Source: Verrucomicrobiota bacterium
Lineage (GTDB): Bacteria; Verrucomicrobiota; Verrucomicrobiia; Limisphaerales; UBA1100
Direction: 5' to 3'
NCBI GenBank assembly: GCA_028872645.1
Contig: JAPKDK010000183.1
Coordinates: forward strand, 1 to 6,082
DNA: 6,082 nt
Below are positions 1-6,082 of the stretch, piece after piece. Numbering within the stretch: the first letter of the stretch is position 1; the number at the start of each line of letters is the position of its first letter. The notes under the pieces were generated by a model, which was not told where the DNA came from, did no database searches, and was given only the letters and a program-made list of their open reading frames with translations. A program made the position numbers and the translations under genes.

Positions 1-1656
<1,656 letters not shown>

Positions 1657-1683
1657 GCACGGGAAAACTAAAATATTCAAAGT

Positions 1684-1709
1684 CGGCCAACCCCGGCCGC
1701 CTTTTTTTT
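1684..1709 (+). terminator. Rho-independent terminator of rpoD
   Basis: This is a short all-GC hairpin with arms CGGCC (1684-1688) and GGCCG (1695-1699) around the loop AACCCC. Two C residues and then eight T (1702-1709) follow. It lies 27 nt past the rpoD stop codon, on the rpoD strand, as expected for an intrinsic terminator. The stem is only 5 bp and sits two bases from the T tract, so efficiency may be moderate. Confidence 0.75.
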
Positions 1710-1740
1710 CGGTAGGGACGCGCAGCATGTCCCTACCGAA
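1708..1740. repeat. Perfect 12-bp inverted repeat between convergent rpoD and gcvP
   Basis: The arms TTCGGTAGGGAC (1708-1719) and GTCCCTACCGAA (1729-1740) are exactly complementary and enclose a 9-nt loop, GCGCAGCAT. The repeat overlaps the end of the T8 tract and ends two bases from the gcvP stop codon (TAA on the minus strand, 1745-1743). It could act as a stem that blocks or stabilises the 3' end of the gcvP transcript. On the minus strand, however, it is followed by an A tract and not a U tract, so it is not a standard intrinsic terminator for gcvP. It could also be one copy of a dispersed palindromic (REP-like) element. The stem is seen directly; its role is inferred. Confidence 0.8.
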
Positions 1741-1742
1741 CC

Positions 1743-4667
1743 TTACTCCGCCCCAAACGTTTCCATCCCCGCGCAGCTGCAGACCAAATTGCGGTCGCCC
1801 CATACGTTGTCGATGCGGGCGGTGGCGGGCCAATGTTTGTATTCGCGCAGCCATTCGGCGGGGAAGGCGGCTTGTTCGCGGCCATAGGCGTGGGGCCAAT
1901 CGTTGGCGGCCACCATATCGGGGGTGTGCGGGGATTGCTTGAGAAGATTGTCAACCGCATCGGCCGCGCCGGATTCGATGGCTTCGATCTCGGCGTGGAT
2001 GGCGATCATCGCGTCGCAGAATCGGTCGAGTTCTTCCTTCGATTCGCTCTCGGTAGGTTCGACCATCATCGTGCCGGCGACGGGCCACGAGATGGTGGGC
2101 GCGTGAAAGCCGTAATCCATCAGTCGTTTGGCGACGTCTTCCACGCTCACTTTTTTGAACTGCCGCAAATCCAAAATACACTCGTGTGCCACGCGACCGT
2201 TTGCGCCTTTGAAGAGCACGGGGTAATGCGGATCCAATCGGTGGGCGATGTAGTTGGCGTTGAGGATGGCGTGCTCGGTGGCGGCGCGCAGTCCATCTGG
2301 GCCCATCATCGCGATGTACATCCACGAGATGGGCAAAATGCTGGCGCTGCCCCACGGCGCAGCGCTGACCGCGCCAATCGGATTTTCGCCGCCGAGTTTG
2401 ACGACCGAATGATCCGGTAAGAAATCGATCAAATGTTCCGCCACGCCGATAGGCCCCATCCCGGGGCCGCCGCCGCCGTGTGGGATGCAAAAAGTTTTGT
2501 GTAGGTTGATGTGGCAAACATCCGCGCCGAGCTCGCCGGGGCGTGACAGCCCGACCATCGCGTTGAGGTTCGCGCCATCAAGATAAATCTGGCCGCCCGC
2601 GCCGTGGACGATTTCGCAAATCTCGCGGATGGTTTCCTCGAACACGCCGTGCGTTGAGGGATACGTAATCATCATCGCGGCAAGATCGGCGGCGTGCGCT
2701 TCGGCTTGGGCGCGGAGGTCGTCGAGGTCGATGTCGCCTTCATTACTGCATTTCACGGGCACCACCGTGAGGCCCGCCATCACCGCGCTGGCGGGGTTGG
2801 TGCCGTGCGCGCTGGTGGGGATGAGGCAAATGTTGCGCTGCGGTTCGCGCTGGCTTTGGTGATACGCCTTGATGACCAACAGCCCCGCGTACTCGCCCTG
2901 CGAACCCGCATTGGGCTGCAGCGACACGCCGGCGAACCCCGTGATTTCCGCCAACCAATCCTCGAGGTCAGCAAACATTTCCTGATATCCGCGCGTTTGC
3001 GACACGGGCACGAAGGGATGGATGCTGTTAAATTCCCGCCATGAAACCGGCTGCATTTCGGCCACGGCATTGAGTTTCATCGTGCACGAGCCCAGCGGAA
3101 TCATACTCTGCGCCAGCGACAAATCGCGGCTTTCGAGGCGTTTTAAGTAACGCATCAATTTCGTTTCGGAGTGATGTTTGTGAAACACATCGTGCGTGAG
3201 AAAATCGCTGGTGCGCCCGAGCCCTTCCGGCGTGGCCGTGGCGGGCGTGAGCTCGGTCAGCTTGAAGGGCACGTCGCGTCCGCCATTAAATACCGCCAGC
3301 AAATCGAGCACGTCCGTTTCGGTGGTCGTTTCGTCCAGCGCAATTCCGAGGGTTTGCGCATCGAGCACGCGCAAGTTAATGCCAAAATTTTCCGCCTCAC
3401 GAACCACCTCGCGCGCTTTCAGATTGTTATGCGTGACCGTCACCGTATCAAAAAACGTCGTGTGCCTCAGCTTGTGCCCGAGGCGCTTGAGGCCCGCGGC
3501 GAGGCAACGCGTGAGCCCGTGCACGTGCGCCGCGATGGCGCTCAAGCCGTCCGGCCCGTGATAGCACGCGTACATCGCCGACATATTTGCCAGCAACGCC
3601 TGCGCGGTGCAGATGTTGCTCGTCGCTTTGTCGCGCCGAATGTGTTGCTCCCGCGTTTGCAGCGATAGGCGAAACGCCGGCCGGCCGCGGGCATCTTTGG
3701 ATACCCCCACGATGCGGCCGGGGATCTGCCGTTTATAAATATCGCGCGTGGCAAAGAATGCCGCGTGCGGACCGCCGTAACCCAACGGCACGCCAAAACG
3801 TTGCGCGTTGCCGACCGCGATGTCCGCGCCCAATTCACCCGGCGCTTTCAATTGCGTGAGCGCAAGCAAATCCGTGGCCAACACCACCATCGCGCCCGCC
3901 TCGTGCGCGTTTGCGATGAGGCTCGTGTAATCTTTCACCGCGCCGTCCGTGGCCGGATATTGCAGCAGCACGCCAAACACATTTTCGTCCAGCTCCATCG
4001 CATCCGTGGCCGCCGTGCGCACCTCGATGCCCAGTGGCGCGGCGCGCGTTTGCAGCACCTCGATATTTTGTGGATGGCAATCCGTCGCCGTCACAAACAC
4101 ATTGCGGCCGCCTTTGCCCTGCACCGCGTGGCACATCACCATCGCCTCCGCGCACGCCGTGGCCTCGTCGAGCAACGACGCGTTGGCGATCTCGAGCCCA
4201 GTGAGGTCGGCCACAATCGTTTGGAAATTCAGCAAACTCTCCAGGCGCCCCTGCGAAATCTCCGCCTGATACGGCGTGTACTGCGTGTACCAACCGGGGT
4301 TCTCCAAAAGATTCCGCTGAATCGCCGGCGGCACAAGGCAGTTGTAAAAACCCATCCCAAGATAACTCCGGAACGGTTTGTTGGTGGAAATAATCTGCTT
4401 CAACGCCGCCAACGCCTCGTGCTCCGAAAGGGCAGGGGGGAGGTTCAACGGCCGCTCACTGCGAATCTCCGCCGGCACCACGGAATCAATAAACCCCTCC
4501 AACGAGTCCGCCCCGAGCACTTTGAGCATCGCCCGTGCCTCGGCGGCATCCGGCCCTATGTGGCGTGCGGCAAATCGATCGGGGTGTCCCGTCAACGTCA
4601 AAGGTTCAATTTCAGTTTCAGACACAGCTTGGGCAGGGTCGGCAATAGGTTGGTCAGGCAAAAGCAT
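1743..4667 (-). CDS. gcvP: Glycine dehydrogenase (aminomethyl-transferring), P-protein of the glycine cleavage system
   Basis: This PLP-dependent, cytosolic enzyme decarboxylates glycine and passes the aminomethyl group to the lipoyl arm of H-protein (GcvH); GcvT and Lpd then complete the cycle and yield 5,10-methylene-THF. It is single-chain (974 residues), fusing the halves that other bacteria encode as gcvPA and gcvPB. Visible from the ATG at 4667: RHIGPD at 35, YTPYQAEISQGRLE at 130, SLLDEATACAEAM at 164, SAHGTNPASA at 619, and YPSTHGVFEE at 669. The PLP-binding lysine is K724 in NLHKTFCIPHGGGGPGMG (codon 2498-2496), with VEPTESESK at 869 and a CSC motif near 963-965. It aligns in order with the E. 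coli protein from memory, with no gap or frameshift. The frame extends to a TTG at 4703 (986 residues). I prefer the ATG because the family needs only a short lead before RHIGPD and neither start has a Shine-Dalgarno site. gcvT and gcvH are not adjacent, so they must lie elsewhere. Several long open frames on the opposite strand are shadows of this gene. Confidence 0.97.
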   Translation of the reverse strand: MLLPDQPIADPAQAVSETEIEPLTLTGHPDRFAARHIGPDAAEARAMLKVLGADSLEGFIDSVVPAEIRSERPLNLPPALSEHEALAALKQIISTNKPFRSYLGMGFYNCLVPPAIQRNLLENPGWYTQYTPYQAEISQGRLESLLNFQTIVADLTGLEIANASLLDEATACAEAMVMCHAVQGKGGRNVFVTATDCHPQNIEVLQTRAAPLGIEVRTAATDAMELDENVFGVLLQYPATDGAVKDYTSLIANAHEAGAMVVLATDLLALTQLKAPGELGADIAVGNAQRFGVPLGYGGPHAAFFATRDIYKRQIPGRIVGVSKDARGRPAFRLSLQTREQHIRRDKATSNICTAQALLANMSAMYACYHGPDGLSAIAAHVHGLTRCLAAGLKRLGHKLRHTTFFDTVTVTHNNLKAREVVREAENFGINLRVLDAQTLGIALDETTTETDVLDLLAVFNGGRDVPFKLTELTPATATPEGLGRTSDFLTHDVFHKHHSETKLMRYLKRLESRDLSLAQSMIPLGSCTMKLNAVAEMQPVSWREFNSIHPFVPVSQTRGYQEMFADLEDWLAEITGFAGVSLQPNAGSQGEYAGLLVIKAYHQSQREPQRNICLIPTSAHGTNPASAVMAGLTVVPVKCSNEGDIDLDDLRAQAEAHAADLAAMMITYPSTHGVFEETIREICEIVHGAGGQIYLDGANLNAMVGLSRPGELGADVCHINLHKTFCIPHGGGGPGMGPIGVAEHLIDFLPDHSVVKLGGENPIGAVSAAPWGSASILPISWMYIAMMGPDGLRAATEHAILNANYIAHRLDPHYPVLFKGANGRVAHECILDLRQFKKVSVEDVAKRLMDYGFHAPTISWPVAGTMMVEPTESESKEELDRFCDAMIAIHAEIEAIESGAADAVDNLLKQSPHTPDMVAANDWPHAYGREQAAFPAEWLREYKHWPATARIDNVWGDRNLVCSCAGMETFGAE

Positions 4668-4807
4668 TTGCCGGACGCTAGACAAGAGGGAGGGAAGGGA
4701 CAAGCCAGAATTGTGAAATGACGGGATTAAGACTTCCTTTCCTTTCCCCCAAAACTTTCTTCAAAAAACTACACATTCCCCCTTGCGGATTCTTTGTTTT
4801 CGGTCCA
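4668..4807. other. Divergent intergenic region between gcvP and the GbsR-like gene
   Basis: This region must hold promoters for gcvP (leftward) and for the regulator operon (rightward), but I could not find a convincing -35/-10 pair for either. On the gcvP strand it contains a purine-rich run (GGGGGAAAGGAAAGGAAG, complement of 4734-4751) lying well over 30 nt upstream of either gcvP start codon. That is too far to act as a ribosome binding site for the starts considered. I see no glycine riboswitch-like core, no RNA gene and no small ORF with coding signs. Confidence 0.5.
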
Positions 4808-4823
4808 TTCTGTCTTGACAGAA
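4808..4823. promoter_or_regulatory. Inverted repeat abutting the regulator start codon, candidate operator
   Basis: The sequence TTCTGTC-TT-GACAGAA is a perfect 7-2-7 palindrome that ends one base before the ATG at 4824. Winged-helix regulators of the MarR/GbsR type bind such palindromes as dimers and often control their own genes, so this is a plausible autoregulatory operator. It also lies in the spacer shared with gcvP. The internal TTGACA (4815-4820) looks like a -35 box but has no -10 box at the right distance, and it would fire from inside the gene. The symmetry is seen directly; binding is inferred. Confidence 0.45.
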
Positions 4824-5363
4824 ATGAGTGAAAAAACCATCCAACTCTCGCCGGTCCAGCAGAAGTTCATCCTGCACTGGGGCGAAATGGGCACGCGCTG
4901 GGGCATCAACCGCACCGTCGCCCAAATCCACGCGCTCCTATATATTTGGCCCAATCCGCTGAATGCCGAGCAAATCACGCTTGTTCTCGAAGTGGCGCGG
5001 TCCAACGTCAGCACCAGTTTACGCGAGCTCACCGGCTGGGGCATTGTCAAAAATGTGCAGTTGATGGGTGATCGCCGCGATCATTTCGAGACGCTCGATG
5101 ATCCGTGGGAAATGTTTCGGATCATCATCGATGAGCGCAAACGCCGCGAGATGGATCCCACGCTGGAGCTGCTGCGCGATTGCCTCGAGGAGCAAAAGAA
5201 AGCCCGCAAAAAAGATCCGCACACCGAGGAACGGCTGGAAGGGTTGACCGAGTTTTTCGAAAGCGCGTCCAGTTGCTACACCCGCGTGGCCAAGCTGCCT
5301 ACCCGCACATTGCGCAAACTTTCGCGGATGGGCGACAAGTTGCTGCAACTGCTCCCGATTTAA
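4824..5363 (+). CDS. GbsR/MarR-family-like winged-helix transcriptional regulator
   Basis: This is a 179-residue predicted cytosolic DNA-binding protein. Residues about 8-42 (SPVQQKFILHWGEMGTRWGI) match the lead helices of GbsR-type proteins. Residues about 46-72 form the helix-turn-helix, with LNAEQITLVLEVARSNVSTS reading as the scaffold and recognition helices followed by LRELTGWGIV. The wing follows at about 74-90, with GDRRDHFE at its tip. The C-terminal half (93-179) is helical and highly charged, suited to dimerisation. The ATG at 4824 is chosen over the in-frame TTG at 4794 because the latter adds ten residues foreign to the family and would put the palindrome inside the gene; no clear Shine-Dalgarno site precedes either. 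The gene is divergent from gcvP and is followed after 34 nt by the DCC gene, so it probably regulates its own operon. GbsR of Bacillus controls glycine betaine synthesis, but no choline or betaine genes are visible here, so the effector is unknown. Confidence 0.8.
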   Translation: MSEKTIQLSPVQQKFILHWGEMGTRWGINRTVAQIHALLYIWPNPLNAEQITLVLEVARSNVSTSLRELTGWGIVKNVQLMGDRRDHFETLDDPWEMFRIIIDERKRREMDPTLELLRDCLEEQKKARKKDPHTEERLEGLTEFFESASSCYTRVAKLPTRTLRKLSRMGDKLLQLLPI

Positions 5364-5397
5364 CAGAGAATCCAAACCCAAAAAACAGAGAACGCAA

Positions 5398-5871
5398 ATG
5401 AGCTACCATAAGATTTCAGTATTTTTCGAAATGACAGAAAGAAATGGAACCGTCGTATGCTACGATGGCGTGTGCCCGATGTGTCTGAAAGCGGTGTCGC
5501 TGATGCGGCCCATTTGGGAACCGCGCGGCGTGGAGTTTGTGCCGCTGCAGGCGGAATGGGTGCGGCGTCGGCTCAATCTGCCCGAGGCGGAGTTGCTGGG
5601 CGAGATGCGTGTGCTCACCCCGCGCGGCAAAGTGTTCGGCGGCGCGGATGCCCACGCCCACTTGTGGGGCCAAGTGTGGTGGCTGTGGCCGATGTGGTTG
5701 GCGGCGAAGTTGCCCGGCATCCATTGGCTGATTGATGTGAGCTATTGCTGGGTGGCGGCGAATCGTTACCGGCTGATGCCCGCCGAGGAGACGTGCGATG
5801 ATCGATGTGCAATCCCGAATTCCATTTCAAAAAACCCTAAACCAAAAATGAAAGGATATAGAAGAAAATGA
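5398..5871 (+). CDS. DCC-family (DUF393, YuxK-like) thiol-disulfide oxidoreductase-like protein
   Basis: This 157-residue protein carries the family signature VCYDGVCPMC: D23 and the C26-P-M-C29 pair, which resembles a thioredoxin-type redox motif. The following GVEFVPLQ, then GKVFGGADA (about 77-85) and the closing WVAANRYRL (about 118-126), are the other hallmarks of the family. Its exact substrate is not established. A tryptophan-rich stretch (W90, 94, 95, 97, 100) could pack against a membrane surface. The C-terminus has a second cysteine pair, C133-DDR-C137, and a basic tail. An alternative start at 5431 would give 146 residues beginning MTERNGTVV, which is also plausible; the Shine-Dalgarno signal is weak for both. 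The gene lies 34 nt after the regulator and its stop overlaps the next start (ATGA, 5868-5871), indicating co-transcription and probably coupled translation with the membrane protein. Confidence 0.88.
   Translation: MSYHKISVFFEMTERNGTVVCYDGVCPMCLKAVSLMRPIWEPRGVEFVPLQAEWVRRRLNLPEAELLGEMRVLTPRGKVFGGADAHAHLWGQVWWLWPMWLAAKLPGIHWLIDVSYCWVAANRYRLMPAEETCDDRCAIPNSISKNPKPKMKGYRRK
5851..5856 (+). promoter_or_regulatory. Ribosome binding site for the membrane-protein gene
   Basis: AAAGGA lies inside the last codons of the DCC gene, 11 nt before the ATG at 5868. The spacing is slightly long and the match is partial, but it is the best Shine-Dalgarno-like signal in the cluster, and it supports 5868 as the start. 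Confidence 0.45.
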
Positions 5872-6082
5872 CTACCGCCGTTTACATCTATATCGTTTAC
5901 ACTGTCATCAGTATTTTGATGGCCGCTTGGGTGGCGCATACGCTCTACAAAAACGGGCGCGTATTTTTGCTGGAGGCCTTCAAGGGCAAGGAGGAGATGT
6001 CCGACTCGGTGAATCATTTGCTGGTGGTCGGGTTTTATCTTGTGAACCTCGGGTTCATCCTGCTGTATCTCCGCTACGGCAC
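5868..6082 (+). CDS. Small integral membrane protein, uncharacterised, 3'-truncated by window edge
   Basis: An open frame of 71 codons runs off the window end. It begins at the ATG overlapping the DCC stop codon. Two hydrophobic helices are visible: residues about 4-25 (VYIYIVYTVISILMAAWVAH) and about 50-68 (HLLVVGFYLVNLGFILLYL). They are joined by a polar, charged linker with KNGRVFLLEAFKGKEE and DSVNHLL. There is no cleavable signal peptide: the first helix is long and lacks a signal peptidase site. The KNGRVFL and VNHLLVVGFYLVNLG segments look like the conserved core of an uncharacterised membrane protein family, but that is recollection and not a search result. The tight overlap with the DCC gene suggests the two products work together, for example a membrane partner for the CxxC protein. 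The function is unknown. The reading is complete only to the window edge, so the total number of helices cannot be given. Confidence 0.78.
   Translation, partial: MTTAVYIYIVYTVISILMAAWVAHTLYKNGRVFLLEAFKGKEEMSDSVNHLLVVGFYLVNLGFILLYLRYG

Noticed and set aside
3765..4721. A 318-codon open frame on the + strand, antisense to gcvP, and several shorter ones (for example 1833-2420 and 3171-3668)
   Set aside because: They lie wholly or almost wholly opposite a clearly recognised gcvP, have arginine/histidine-rich compositions typical of reversed GC-rich codons, and show no known domain.
4815..4820. TTGACA as a -35 promoter box
   Set aside because: No -10-like hexamer is found about 17 nt downstream, and the resulting transcript would start inside the regulator gene. 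The match is explained by the palindrome.
4704..4823. Glycine riboswitch upstream of gcvP
   Set aside because: Riboswitches of this kind often precede gcv genes, but no paired aptamer core is visible in this short leader on the gcvP strand.
5362..5392. Direct repeat AACAGAGAA at 5362-5370 and 5384-5392 in the regulator-DCC spacer
   Set aside because: It is short, A-rich and low in complexity. It could give a weak ribosome binding signal, but nothing supports a regulatory role.
5433..5439. A second copy of the half-site GACAGAA inside the start of the DCC gene
   Set aside because: It has no matching inverted partner, and one 7-base match in a window of this size is expected by chance.

Overview
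The window carries five protein-coding genes from what looks like a free-living bacterium of the PVC group, most likely Verrucomicrobiota. That placement is inferred from the look of the primary sigma factor (region 1.2 reading DDPVRMYLKQMGQVPLLT, plus a lysine-rich non-conserved insert), the single-chain glycine dehydrogenase, the GbsR/MarR-like regulator and the lack of strong Shine-Dalgarno sites. It was not tested by any search. Genes are GC-rich and the short spacers are A/T- or pyrimidine-rich.

Layout. Positions 1-1656 (+) hold the 3' part of rpoD, the housekeeping sigma-70 factor; its first codons lie outside the window. An 86-nt convergent spacer follows, with a GC hairpin plus T8 terminator and then a perfect 12-bp inverted repeat that almost touches the stop codon of the next gene. 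Positions 1743-4667 (-) hold a complete gcvP, the P-protein of the glycine cleavage system, with no gcvT or gcvH beside it. A divergent spacer follows, and then a + strand cluster: a GbsR/MarR-like regulator (4824-5363), a DCC-family (DUF393) thiol-disulfide oxidoreductase-like protein (5398-5871), and a two-helix membrane protein cut by the window end (5868-6082). The last two overlap by four bases (ATGA).

How the genes relate. rpoD and gcvP are core genes that merely converge. The regulator, DCC protein and membrane protein look like one transcription unit. A perfect 7-2-7 inverted repeat sits directly against the regulator's ATG and is the best candidate operator in the window. The least described part is this three-gene unit. 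It may be a small membrane redox module under its own repressor, but that function is inference. There are no RNA genes, CRISPR arrays, insertion sequences or phage genes that I can support, and no gene-free stretch longer than 300 bases.
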